From the NCBI RefSeq assembly GCF_026627255.1, contig NZ_JAPNLM010000002.1, positions 124,001-188,000 of the forward strand: 64,000 nt of DNA, read 5' to 3'. Shown here one piece after another: positions 9,542 through 19,470 of this stretch (position 1 is the first letter of the stretch; each line of letters opens with the position of its first letter). Position numbers and translations under genes: made by a program. This DNA comes from Streptomyces antarcticus (GTDB lineage: Bacteria > Actinomycetota > Actinomycetes > Streptomycetales > Streptomycetaceae). Under the pieces are notes generated by a model. That model did not search any database. It saw only the letters and a program-made list of their open reading frames with translations, and was not told where the DNA came from.

Positions 9542-9880
9542 AGTGACCTGCGCCACACCATGCCGCTACGCGCGTCCACCGCGTTCCGCACAGCAAACCC
9601 GCGGCGCGACACCGGGATCCCGGCGGCACCGCCGCCGAGCCCGGAGTGATCTCCTCCACGGGGCGTACGGACAGCGGGCCGGGCCGGTTCAGCCCCCGCG
9701 AGGCCGGATCGTTACGTCGGAAGAGGCCGTTCCGAACCGATTTGGGGGCCCGGAGAGCGACCGGAACCGAAAAGATCAAGCCGGAGCGGCCGCCCCGGAC
9801 CCAGCCGGGGACCCGCCCTCAGACCCCGCCCTCAGACCCCGCCGCCGGACCCCGCCGCCGGGCATCCCCGGCGCGGGGCG

Positions 9881-10576
9881 TCAGGGCGCGCGTACCGCCG
9901 ACAGCAGCCGGGCCACCTCGTCCGCGTCGATCCGCAGCGCCGCGCCCACCGTGGCGAGCACCTCGCGCTCGGCCGGGATGTACGGGCCGTCCGCGAGCGC
10001 GATCCGCGCGCCCTGCAGCAGGATCGATTCGCGGCCCGGGGCGGCGAGGTGCGGGGCCAGCGGTTCCAGGGCCTCGTGGAGCTCTATCGACAGCGCGGCC
10101 CCGCAGCACTCGGGCACGTCGTACAGGCCGAGCCGGCCCTCGTCGCTGCACAGCGCGTCCACGAGGGACTCCAGCTGCTCCTCCCCGCAGTCCTGGAACC
10201 CCGCGGCCCGTACGGCGCACACGGCGGCCTCCAGCGTGCTGCGGGAGGCCGTCCCGCCCGCGGCCAGCACGGCCAGCGCCACGGTGTGCACCGCGTCGCG
10301 CAGCAGGGCCGTGAAGCGGGTGGTGGTCAGGTGGTCGAGCACGTCGGTGTCGAAGCGCTCGCGGCAGGCGTGGCACTCGACGACGGGCCCGGCGAGACCG
10401 CGGGGCAGCAGCGGCACGCCGAGGACGGCGAAGCGGCGGCGCCCGGTTCGCCTGCGGTAATTGCGGTCCCCACCGCAGGCGGGGCAGAAGAACTCCCCGT
10501 CACCCACGGTGCTCCAGGTGGTACGGGTGCCCCAGACCCTCAGCTTCCGGCCGTCCCCACCCCGAACTGGCAGCAC
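9881..10576 (-). CDS. TerB-family protein with N-terminal zinc ribbon
   Basis: A 231-residue cytoplasmic protein. The N-terminus has a zinc ribbon made of FFCPACGG and, 40 residues later, ECHACRERFD. The remainder is all-alpha and resembles the TerB/tellurite-resistance fold (acidic helices such as EEQLESLVDALCSDE and a C-terminal EREVLATVGAALRIDADEVARLL). GTG 10576 has a perfect GGAGG 6 nt upstream, which decides the start against the longer frame to 10630. The cellular role of these streptomycete proteins is not known; tellurite resistance is only a family label. Confidence 0.8.
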   Translation of the reverse strand: MLPVRGGDGRKLRVWGTRTTWSTVGDGEFFCPACGGDRNYRRRTGRRRFAVLGVPLLPRGLAGPVVECHACRERFDTDVLDHLTTTRFTALLRDAVHTVALAVLAAGGTASRSTLEAAVCAVRAAGFQDCGEEQLESLVDALCSDEGRLGLYDVPECCGAALSIELHEALEPLAPHLAAPGRESILLQGARIALADGPYIPAEREVLATVGAALRIDADEVARLLSAVRAP

Positions 10577-10748
10577 GTCGCACCTCCGTAACCTTCCGGC
10601 AACATCGCCGGTGGGCGTGATGCTAGCCACATCGGTGAGGATGCGTCAGTCGTGTGACAAGACAACATGGCGCGGGACGGGGACTTGGCCGGTCTGCGCC
10701 CCCGCGCACGCCCCCGTATCCCGGCCGCTCCGGCCCCTGGAAAGGCGG

Positions 10749-10784
10749 AAACCCCGCCCCTCCCCCGGAGGGAGGCGGCGGGGT
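10749..10784 (-). terminator. Terminator of leuA
   Basis: A GC-rich stem (10751-10764 with 10770-10784, one mismatch) followed on the minus strand by TTT. It lies 15 nt after the leuA stop. Confidence 0.65.
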
Positions 10785-10799
10785 CGTGTCGCGGGAGTG

Positions 10800-12803
<2,004 letters not shown>

Positions 12804-12894
12804 CTACGCCGCTTAAGGTGCGGTGCAAGTCAGTGGGGTCCGTCAATCCGGAGCACCCGCGTTCAGACGTGCGAATGAATCATGGTTGCAGGTA

Positions 12895-12923
12895 GTGACA
12901 TAAAGGTGACCCACTGCCACATT
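12895..12923 (+). promoter_or_regulatory. Putative promoter of the M4 peptidase gene
   Basis: GTGACA (12895-12900), a 17-nt spacer and CACATT (12918-12923), then 7 nt to the ATG at 12931. There is no ribosome-binding site, so a leaderless message fits. Confidence 0.4.
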
Positions 12924-12930
12924 GCCGAGC

Positions 12931-14001
12931 ATGGACGCCTCTCCCACCCACCGCCACCCCGTCTTCTGCACGGTCGTGCCGCCGCACCTGCTCGACCGCA
13001 TCGCCCGGTCCCGCAACCCCCGGTTCGCCGATCTCGCGCAGGCCACCCTCGAACGCGACTCCCTCCTGCGCACCCGCCGGCGGGTCACCACCGTCCGGGG
13101 CCTCGCGGCCCCCGCCCCGGCCGCGCCCGCCCCCGACCGGCCCGAACGGACCGTGTACGACGCCCAGCACCGCACCCGGCTGCCCGGGCGGAAGGTCCGC
13201 GAGGAGGGCGGGCCCGTCAGCGGGGACGTCACCGTCAATCGCGCGTACGCCGGGCTGGGTGCGACGTACGAGCTGTTCCTGACCGCCTTCGGGCGCCGCT
13301 CGATCGACGGTGCCGGGCTCCCGCTCGACGCGACCGTCCACTACGGCGAGGACTACAACAACGCCTTCTGGGACGGCCGGCAGATGGTCTTCGGCGACGG
13401 CGACGGCGAGCTCTTCCTCGACTTCACCGTGTCGGTGGACGTCATCGGCCACGAGCTCGCGCACGGGGTCACCCAGTACACGGCCAACCTGGAGTACCAC
13501 GGCCAGTCGGGCGCCCTCAACGAATCCGTGTCGGACGTCTTCGGCTCCCTCATCAAGCAGTACGCGCTCGATCAGACGGCCGACCGCGCGGACTGGCTGA
13601 TCGGCGCCGGGCTGCTGGGGCCCGCCGTCGACCGCGGCCAGGCCCTGCGGTCGATGAAGGCGCCCGGGACGGCGTACGAGGACGACGAGCTCGGCAAGGA
13701 CCCGCAGCCGGCCACGATGGACGACTACGTCGACACCGTCCGCGACAACGGCGGGGTGCACATCAACTCCGGCATCCCGAACCACGCCTTCTACATCGTG
13801 GCGAGCGAGCTGGGCGGCAAGGCCTGGGAGCGGGCCGGGCAGATCTGGTACGACGCCCTGACCGGCGGGGAGCTCGCCACGGACGCCGACTTCCGGGACT
13901 TCGCCCGGGTGACGGCCGCGGCCGCCGTGGCCCGGTACGGGGAGGGCGGCGCGGAGCACCAGGCGCTCCAGAAGGCGTGGTCCGCGGTCGGGCTGGGGTA
14001 G
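12931..14001 (+). CDS. M4 family metallopeptidase, protealysin-like
   Basis: Thermolysin-family zinc protease of 356 residues. HELAH at residues 174-178 gives two zinc ligands and the catalytic Glu; NESVSD with Glu198 is the third ligand; GGVHINSGIPNHAFY near residue 276 carries the transition-state His. There is no signal peptide. Instead the N-terminus has the short protealysin-type propeptide segment HPVFCTVVPPHLLDRIA, so the protein is probably made in the cytoplasm as a self-processed precursor. ATG 12931 was preferred to the TTG at 12922. An emfourin-like inhibitor gene follows by 10 nt. Confidence 0.92.
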   Translation: MDASPTHRHPVFCTVVPPHLLDRIARSRNPRFADLAQATLERDSLLRTRRRVTTVRGLAAPAPAAPAPDRPERTVYDAQHRTRLPGRKVREEGGPVSGDVTVNRAYAGLGATYELFLTAFGRRSIDGAGLPLDATVHYGEDYNNAFWDGRQMVFGDGDGELFLDFTVSVDVIGHELAHGVTQYTANLEYHGQSGALNESVSDVFGSLIKQYALDQTADRADWLIGAGLLGPAVDRGQALRSMKAPGTAYEDDELGKDPQPATMDDYVDTVRDNGGVHINSGIPNHAFYIVASELGGKAWERAGQIWYDALTGGELATDADFRDFARVTAAAAVARYGEGGAEHQALQKAWSAVGLG

Positions 14002-14011
14002 GAGGGGGGAC

Positions 14012-14290
14012 ATGCGGATCTCAGTGGTGCGGACGGGCGGCTTCGCGGGCATCGAGCGGCGGGGCGAGGTGGACACCTCCGGACGGCCGGACGAGGACGA
14101 GTGGCGGGCCCTGGCCCTGCGGGCGCTGCGGCCCGGCCCGCCCTGCGATCCGGCGGACCCGGCGGGCGGCGTCCGGGACGGGTTCTCGTACACGGTCACC
14201 GTGGACGGGCGGACGGTGTCGTTCCGCGACCCTCACCTCTCGGACGCGCAGCGGGCGCTGGTCTCGCGCGTCCTGAAAGAAGGTGCCTGA
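14012..14290 (+). CDS. Emfourin-type inhibitor of M4 peptidases
   Basis: A 92-residue cytoplasmic protein with the emfourin pattern: N-terminal strand MRISVVRTGGFAGIERRGEVDT, a short helical middle, and C-terminal strands GFSYTVTVDGRTVSFRD ending near LVSRVL. Emfourin is known as the slow tight-binding inhibitor encoded next to protealysin in Serratia; the same adjacency is seen here. The ATG has GGAGGGGG 5 nt upstream. By inference it protects the cell from the upstream protease. Assignment rests on pattern and neighbour, not on an alignment. Confidence 0.75.
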   Translation: MRISVVRTGGFAGIERRGEVDTSGRPDEDEWRALALRALRPGPPCDPADPAGGVRDGFSYTVTVDGRTVSFRDPHLSDAQRALVSRVLKEGA

Positions 14291-14317
14291 GCCCGGCCGC
14301 TTTGCTTGGATGACCCG

Positions 14318-15142
14318 ATGAGCGAGCGAGTGACCGACAGGACGACACTGTCCGAGCTGGAGCGGTACTACGACACGGTGCCCCGCGAAGGCGGGGCCCG
14401 GGCCGAGGACTTCGGACCGCTGACCCTCTTCGTGCAGGAGGGCGCGGGCTGGCCGTACTACGCGCGGCCCGCACCCGGCGGCCCCGACGCGACCGCCGAC
14501 GACGTACGGCGGGTCGTGGCGCGGCAGCGCGAGCTGGGGGTCCCCGAGGCCTTCGAGTGGGTGGCCGAGACCACCCCCTCGCTGCGCGCGGCGGTGGAGG
14601 AGGCGGGGCTGCACGTCCACGCGCACCCGCTGATGGTGCTGGACCCGGCCGCGGTACGGGCGCCCGCGCACCCGGAGGTACGGCTGCTCGGCGCGGACGA
14701 CCCGCTGCTGGCGGCGGCGGTGGCCGTCCCGGCCCTGGCCTTCGCGGCGCCGGGCACGGCGGTGGGCGCGGCCGGTCCCGCCGAGCTGGCCGCGGCGCTG
14801 GCCGATCCGGCGGCGGAGGCCGGCCGGGAGCGCGTCGCGGACAAGATCGTGTCGGGCCGTACGGTGATGGCGGCGGCCGTCCGGGACGGCGTGGTCCTGT
14901 GCTCCGGCCTGTACAACCCGGTGGGCGACGTGGCCGAGGTCGTCGCCGTGGGCACGCTGCCGTCGGCCCGCCGGCAGGGCCTGGCCCTCGGGGTCACCGC
15001 GGCGCTCGTCGCGACGGCCCGCGAGCGGGGGGTCCGTACGGTCTTCCTCTCGGCGGGCGACGAGGACGTGGCCCGGCTCTACGGCCGCATCGGCTTCCGC
15101 CGGGTGGCGACGGCGCTGATCGCGGAGCCCCAGGACGGATAG
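14318..15142 (+). CDS. GNAT family N-acetyltransferase
   Basis: A 274-residue protein whose C-terminal half has the acetyl-CoA-binding core: VAEVVAVGTLPSARRQGLALGVTAALVATARERGVRTVFLSAGDEDVARLYGRIGFRR, with the R-R-Q-G-L-A motif A and the FLSAG/YGRIGF end. The N-terminal half is less conserved and may bind the acceptor. ATG 14318 was chosen over the TTG at 14306; TTGGAT 6 nt before it could be a -10 box. Substrate unknown. Confidence 0.85.
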   Translation: MSERVTDRTTLSELERYYDTVPREGGARAEDFGPLTLFVQEGAGWPYYARPAPGGPDATADDVRRVVARQRELGVPEAFEWVAETTPSLRAAVEEAGLHVHAHPLMVLDPAAVRAPAHPEVRLLGADDPLLAAAVAVPALAFAAPGTAVGAAGPAELAAALADPAAEAGRERVADKIVSGRTVMAAAVRDGVVLCSGLYNPVGDVAEVVAVGTLPSARRQGLALGVTAALVATARERGVRTVFLSAGDEDVARLYGRIGFRRVATALIAEPQDG

Positions 15143-15233
15143 TTTGCCGGAACGGCAACGGGGTTTGCCCGTCCGGGCGGGCCGGGAGGAGCATCGGCGG
15201 TGTCCGCACAGCCACCGGTCGAGGAGTGATCCC

Positions 15234-15935
15234 GTGTCCGCACAGCACCAGCACCAGCAGCCGCAGCCGCACGCGCACGCCGAACACGTACAGCACGAGC
15301 AGCACGAGCAGGTCGCCGAGGGCGGGGAGCGGTACTGGGACGGCCGCTACGGCAAGAGCGACCGGATCTGGAGCGGCGACGCCAACGCCGCCCTGGTCCG
15401 GGAGACTTCACAGCTTCCCCCCGGCCGGGCCCTGGACCTCGGCTGCGGCGAGGGCGGCGACGCCATCTGGCTGGCCCGGCGCGGCTGGCGGGTCACCGGT
15501 ACGGACATCTCCGGCGTGGCGCTGGAGCGCGCGGCCGGACACGCCGCCGAGGCGGGGGTCGGCGACCTCGTGGAGTGGCGGCGGCACGACCTGGCCGAGT
15601 CGTTCCCGGCCGGGGAATTCGACCTGGTGTCGGCGTGCTTCCTGCACACGTACGGGGAGTTCCCGCGCGAGCGGATCCTGCGGACCGCGGCCGCCGCGGT
15701 GGCCCCCGGCGGGACCCTGCTGATCGTCGGCCACGGCGGCTGGGCGTCCTGGCAGGAGAACCCGCACCCGGAGGTGCACTTCCCGACGCCCGGCGAGGTC
15801 GTGGAGCAGCTGGAGCTGCCCGAGGGCGACTGGGAGGTGCTGGTGGCCGAGGAGCACGAGCGGATCCAGGCACAGCCCGACGGCACGCCCGGCACGCGCA
15901 CGGACAACGCGGTCAAGGTCCGCCGGCTGCGCTGA
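15234..15935 (+). CDS. Class I SAM-dependent methyltransferase
   Basis: A 233-residue cytoplasmic enzyme. The SAM-binding motif I is ALDLGCGEGGDAIWLARRGWRVTGTDIS, followed by the acidic-loop segment FDLVSACFLHTY and APGGTLLIVGHGG. It resembles TehB/UbiE-like methyltransferases. The first 30 residues are an unusual His/Gln-rich stretch (QHQHQQPQPHAHAEHVQHEQHEQ), possibly metal binding. GTG 15234 has GAGGAG 7 nt upstream. Acceptor unknown. It converges on era. Confidence 0.87.
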   Translation: MSAQHQHQQPQPHAHAEHVQHEQHEQVAEGGERYWDGRYGKSDRIWSGDANAALVRETSQLPPGRALDLGCGEGGDAIWLARRGWRVTGTDISGVALERAAGHAAEAGVGDLVEWRRHDLAESFPAGEFDLVSACFLHTYGEFPRERILRTAAAAVAPGGTLLIVGHGGWASWQENPHPEVHFPTPGEVVEQLELPEGDWEVLVAEEHERIQAQPDGTPGTRTDNAVKVRRLR

Positions 15936-15949
15936 GGCGGGGCCATACA

Positions 15950-15999
15950 GCTGGGACACCGGGGCGAGGCAGGGCCTGGCTGGGACGCCGGGGCGAGGC
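15950..15999. repeat. Short direct repeat after the methyltransferase gene
   Basis: A 21-nt unit (GCTGGGACACCGGGGCGAGG and one more base) at 15950-15970 recurs with one mismatch at 15979-15999. Confidence 0.6.
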
Positions 16000-16013
16000 T
16001 GAACGGGCCGGTT

Positions 16014-16041
16014 CCGGGGCCGTGCTCGCGCACGACCCCGG
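16014..16041. terminator. Hairpin between convergent methyltransferase and era genes
   Basis: Arms 16014-16024 and 16031-16041 pair with one mismatch around a 6-nt loop. Likely a bidirectional terminator. Confidence 0.5.
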
Positions 16042-16079
16042 CCGGTACCGGCAGATTCCGTCAGATTCCGGCAGGCCGG

Positions 16080-17021
16080 TCAGAAACCGAGCTTGCGGAG
16101 CTGCTTGGGGTCGCGCTGCCAGTCCTTGGCGACCTTCACGTGGAGGTCGAGGAAGACGGGGGTCCCGAGCAGCGCCTCGATGTGCTTGCGCGACTTCATC
16201 CCGACCTCCTTCAGCCGGGCGCCCTTCGGGCCGATGATGATGCCCTTCTGGCTCGGCCGCTCGATGTAGACGTTCGCGTGGATGTCGAGCAGCGGCCGGT
16301 CGGCGGGGCGGTTCTCGCGCGGGATCATCTCCTCGACGACCACGGCGATGGAGTGCGGGAGCTCGTCGCGCACGCCCTCCAGAGCGGCCTCGCGGATCAG
16401 CTCGGCCACCATCACCATCTCGGGCTCGTCGGTGAGGTCGCCCTCCGGGTACAGCGGCGGGCTCACGGGCAGCAACGGTGCGATCAGGTCGGCCAGCAGC
16501 TGGACCTGGGTGTCGCCGACCGCCGAGACGGGCACGATCTCGGCCCACTCGAAACCGAGCTCGGCGCCGAGCTGGTGGATGGCGAGGAGCTGCTCGGCGA
16601 GCTGCTTGGACTCGACCAGGTCGGTCTTGGTCACGATGGCGATCTTGGGGGTCTTCTTGATCCCCGCGAGCTCCTTCGCGATGAACTTGTCGCCGGGGCC
16701 GAGCTTCTGGTCGGCGGGCACGCAGAAGCCGATGACGTCGACCTCGGACCAGGTGGCGCGAACGACGTCGTTGAGGCGCTCGCCGAGCAGGGTGCGCGGC
16801 TTGTGCAGCCCCGGGGTGTCGACGAGGATGAGCTGCGCGTCGGGGCGGTGCACGATCCCGCGGACGGTGTGGCGGGTGGTCTGCGGCCGGTTGGAGGTGA
16901 TCGCGACCTTGGTGCCCACGAGTGCGTTGGTGAGGGTCGACTTGCCCGCGTTGGGGCGGCCGACGAAGCAGGCGAAGCCCGCACGGTGCGGGCTGGTGGA
17001 CTCGGGGGAACGATCGCTCAT
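16080..17021 (-). CDS. era: GTPase Era
   Basis: Ribosome-assembly GTPase that binds the 3' end of 16S rRNA. G1 GRPNAGKS, G2 region SNRPQTTRHTVRGI, G3 DTPGLHKP, G4 TKTD and a C-terminal KH domain (GIIIGPKGARLKEVGMKSRKHIE) are all present in a 313-residue protein of normal length. ATG 17021 is best: GGGGAGA lies 9 nt upstream, while ATG 17030 is too close to it. Oddly the reading frame is open without any stop into the upstream DUF916 gene (to 18026), so a 648-residue membrane-anchored Era fusion could also be made. Confidence 0.93.
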   Translation of the reverse strand: MSDRSPESTSPHRAGFACFVGRPNAGKSTLTNALVGTKVAITSNRPQTTRHTVRGIVHRPDAQLILVDTPGLHKPRTLLGERLNDVVRATWSEVDVIGFCVPADQKLGPGDKFIAKELAGIKKTPKIAIVTKTDLVESKQLAEQLLAIHQLGAELGFEWAEIVPVSAVGDTQVQLLADLIAPLLPVSPPLYPEGDLTDEPEMVMVAELIREAALEGVRDELPHSIAVVVEEMIPRENRPADRPLLDIHANVYIERPSQKGIIIGPKGARLKEVGMKSRKHIEALLGTPVFLDLHVKVAKDWQRDPKQLRKLGF

Positions 17022-18026
17022 ACGGGCCATTCTCCCCGATGCGGCTCCCAGCGCCGACCAGGCCACGGCCACGAGGCCGCTCCCGCCCGCGAGGAGGGGG
17101 GCCAGGAGGGGGTGCGCGGCGTGGTCGGCACGGCCCTGAGCTGTGGTTCCGTCGGCCGCGGCCCGTACGGTCACCTCGGCCCATTCCGCACCGGGCGGGT
17201 CCGCCCAGGGGGCGCGGAGCCGGACTTCCTGACCCGGCAGCAGCTCGGCCGGCACCCCGGTGTGCCCGCGCGCGAGGAGGGTGCGGCCGAGCACGCCGGT
17301 GGCGGTGAGGGTGGCGTTCGGGCGCAGCGTGACGTTGCCGGTGTTGCGGAGCGTGTACGCGACCTCCGCGCCGGAGCCCCGGCGGCTGACGGCGACTCCC
17401 CGGACGGCGAGGGCGGGGGCGGTCGGGCCGGTCACCCTCAGGTAGAGCCGCGCGGCGACGGCCTGCCGGACGCCGATCCCCCGGTCGGTGACGGTGTCGG
17501 GCCGTTCCTCCAGGGCCACGATGGCGCCGGGGTGGTCCCCCGGTTCGGCCCGGTCCGGGACGGTCACGGTGAAGCCGACGCTCACGGCCCCGCGGGCGGG
17601 CACGGTGACCCGCTCCCGGCCGAGCCTGGCCCAGGCGGCGGTGGCCCGGCGCGGTTCGTCGGGGCCTCGCAGGGCGAAGCCGCCGTCGCGGGCGGTGTTG
17701 TAGGCGTCGGCGGCGTAGAGGCGGAAGGTGCGGGGGCGGTCGGTGCGGTTGGCGATGGTGACGGAGTCCGCGGCGGCGCCGCCGGGTGCGGCGGCGAGGT
17801 AGAAGTACGGGCGCTGGCCGACGGTGGTGGCGGCGGGGAGCACGGACCACTGCCCGTTGTCGGCGGCCGCGGCCGTCCCGGGAGCCCCCAGCAGGACGGC
17901 GGCCAGGGCGAGGACGCCGAGCAGCAGCGCCCGCACGGCGGGACCGCCCCGCGGGCGCACCGGCCGCGAAGGAGGCGGCGGGGGTGACGGCCGGGCGGTC
18001 ACGACAGGGTTCGCGACAAGATTCAC
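17022..18026 (-). CDS. Secreted DUF916 (WxL-interacting) protein, no stop before era
   Basis: About 335 codons: a basic N-terminus, a signal sequence (RALLLGVLALAAVLLGAPGTAAA), then a DUF916-type beta-sandwich domain (WSVLPAATTVGQRPYFYLAAAPG, a TVPDRAEPGDHPGAI strand) and a C-terminal hydrophobic helix (LLAPLLAGGSGLVAVAWSALG). DUF916 proteins in Firmicutes partner WxL surface proteins and end with this helix and a short basic tail. Here the tail runs directly in frame into Era (GAASGRMARMSDRSPE), so the gene has no stop of its own. GTG 18026 overlaps the stop of the upstream WxL-like gene. Confidence 0.72.
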
Positions 18027-19363
18027 GACAGGGTGAGGGTCAGGACCGCCGTGTACGCGCCCGGCGGGGTGTACGGGGGCACCTGGAGGGTGACGGCGGC
18101 ATCGACCGTGAAGTCGCCGCCCACCGCGGCCGCGTCGGGGGTCGAGGCGAGGACCGCCCCGTCGGGGCCGACGGGGCCCGCGCTGCCCGGCGTACAGGGG
18201 CTGGGGCTGCCGGCCGCGGCGGTGCAGGACGGGGTCCAGGAGAGGGAGGCGCCCGGGATGCGGACACCGCCCAGGCCGGTGAAGTCGGTGACCTTGCCGG
18301 TCAGGGACCAGCCGGCCGGGCCGCCGCGGGCGTCCTTGACGGTGACCGTGCCGATTCGGCCGGGGGCGGCGCCGCCGTCGCCGTACGGCACCGGGCCCAG
18401 GACGATGTCCTCGCCGGCCTGGGTCATGCCGAGCACCCCCGGCTCGACGGTGGCCGTGACCTTACGGGTCCCCGGGGGCGGCGGGGCCGCGTCGATGACG
18501 GCGTACGCGGCCGGACCCGACCCGAGCCCCGCCGACCAGGCCGGACCCTCGTACGCGACGACGCCGGTGGTGGCCCGGTCGGTGACGGGCAGCCGGGCCA
18601 GGACCACGCCCCGTTCGTCGGCGGTGGAGGTGACCCGGTCGGCGGTCTCGGCGGCTCCCGCGCGGCCGGCCACCGTCACGGACGTGCCCGGCGGGAAGCC
18701 GGCGGCGGTGACCTCGACGACGGCGCCCGGTCTCCCGTGGGCGGCGGCGAGGAAGACGCTGCGCAGGTTGGCCGTGGGCAGCGCGGTCGAGGTGAGGCGC
18801 GCGGAGACGGGGGTCCCGGCGGCCGTGCACACGGTGTCGAGGTCCATGAGGTGGCTCGTGTGCAGGGTGTAGCCGCCCGGGGCGAGAGTGATCTCGCCCC
18901 GGGCGGTGACCGTGAAGGTGCCGGTCATGGCGACGGGCGGGAGCGGCTCGCCCGCCCCGACGGGGTCGTTGCGCTCGGCCCCCACGACGGTGACCTCCCC
19001 GCTCTGCGCGCCGGCCAGCAGGATCCGCCCGGTCGGGGTCACCACGTCGGCGGGGAGTCCGGCGCCCACCGGGTTCGCGGCGGGGGTCCGGGTCACCTGG
19101 TAGGTCACGGTGACGGTGTCTCCGACCCGCGGCGCCGGGTCGTCGACGGTGATCCGGGCGGTGGTGTGGCCTTCGGCGGGCGGGAGTCCGGCCTCCTGCG
19201 GCGCCGCGCACTGGGTCGGGAAGTCAACCTGGCCCGGCACCCGGCCCGCGGGGGGCTCCCCCTCGGCGGCGGCGGGCGGGCCCAGCGCTCCCCCGGTCGC
19301 CGCCGCGAGCACGGCCATGCCGACGGCCGCCGACCATCTCCGGTTCCGCGCCCCTGCTAGCAC
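18023..19363 (-). CDS. Secreted WxL-like surface protein
   Basis: A 446-residue exported protein with signal peptide (RNRRWSAAVGMAVLAAATGGALGPPAAA). The middle holds two or three Ig-like beta domains rich in Thr/Val. The C-terminal 160 residues resemble a WxL domain: VTVKDARGGPAGWSLTGKVTDF with a W-S-L motif, and the terminal strand TPPGAYTAVLTLTLS, where the second WxL motif is degenerate. It overlaps the DUF916 gene by 4 nt (GTGA), the same pairing as WxL loci of Firmicutes. GTG 19363 was chosen to include the basic signal-peptide head. Probably binds the cell wall non-covalently. Confidence 0.68.
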   Translation of the reverse strand: MLAGARNRRWSAAVGMAVLAAATGGALGPPAAAEGEPPAGRVPGQVDFPTQCAAPQEAGLPPAEGHTTARITVDDPAPRVGDTVTVTYQVTRTPAANPVGAGLPADVVTPTGRILLAGAQSGEVTVVGAERNDPVGAGEPLPPVAMTGTFTVTARGEITLAPGGYTLHTSHLMDLDTVCTAAGTPVSARLTSTALPTANLRSVFLAAAHGRPGAVVEVTAAGFPPGTSVTVAGRAGAAETADRVTSTADERGVVLARLPVTDRATTGVVAYEGPAWSAGLGSGPAAYAVIDAAPPPPGTRKVTATVEPGVLGMTQAGEDIVLGPVPYGDGGAAPGRIGTVTVKDARGGPAGWSLTGKVTDFTGLGGVRIPGASLSWTPSCTAAAGSPSPCTPGSAGPVGPDGAVLASTPDAAAVGGDFTVDAAVTLQVPPYTPPGAYTAVLTLTLS

Positions 19364-19449
19364 TGCCCGCCCCCTGGGTTCCGTCCCGCCGACAGGGGGC
19401 CATTCACGAGCGGGCGGCGGAAGAAGTCAATGCGCGGACCCGGCATCAA

Positions 19450-19464
19450 CTGATGGCCCATCAG
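19450..19464. promoter_or_regulatory. Short palindrome upstream of the WxL-like gene
   Basis: CTGATGGCCCATCAG is a near-perfect 7-bp inverted repeat around one base, 87 nt before the WxL-like gene start and just past the upstream gene's stop. Candidate operator only. Confidence 0.3.
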
Positions 19465-19470
19465 GAGATG

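Larger units (their letters stand above)
9225..9880. other. Intergenic region upstream of the permease
   Basis: About 650 nt without a convincing long gene. It holds a palindrome (9415-9437), a plus-strand promoter-like pair (9433-9461) and a 23-codon ORF (9470-9541). From 9780 to 9880 the sequence is Pro-codon-rich with a repeated CTCAGACCCCGCC. Longer open frames here have no family resemblance and appear to be GC-driven. Confidence 0.5.

Noticed and set aside
9423..9779. A 118-codon minus-strand frame in the permease upstream gap
   Set aside because: No ribosome-binding site, random-looking composition and Cys/Trp/Arg bias; treated as chance.
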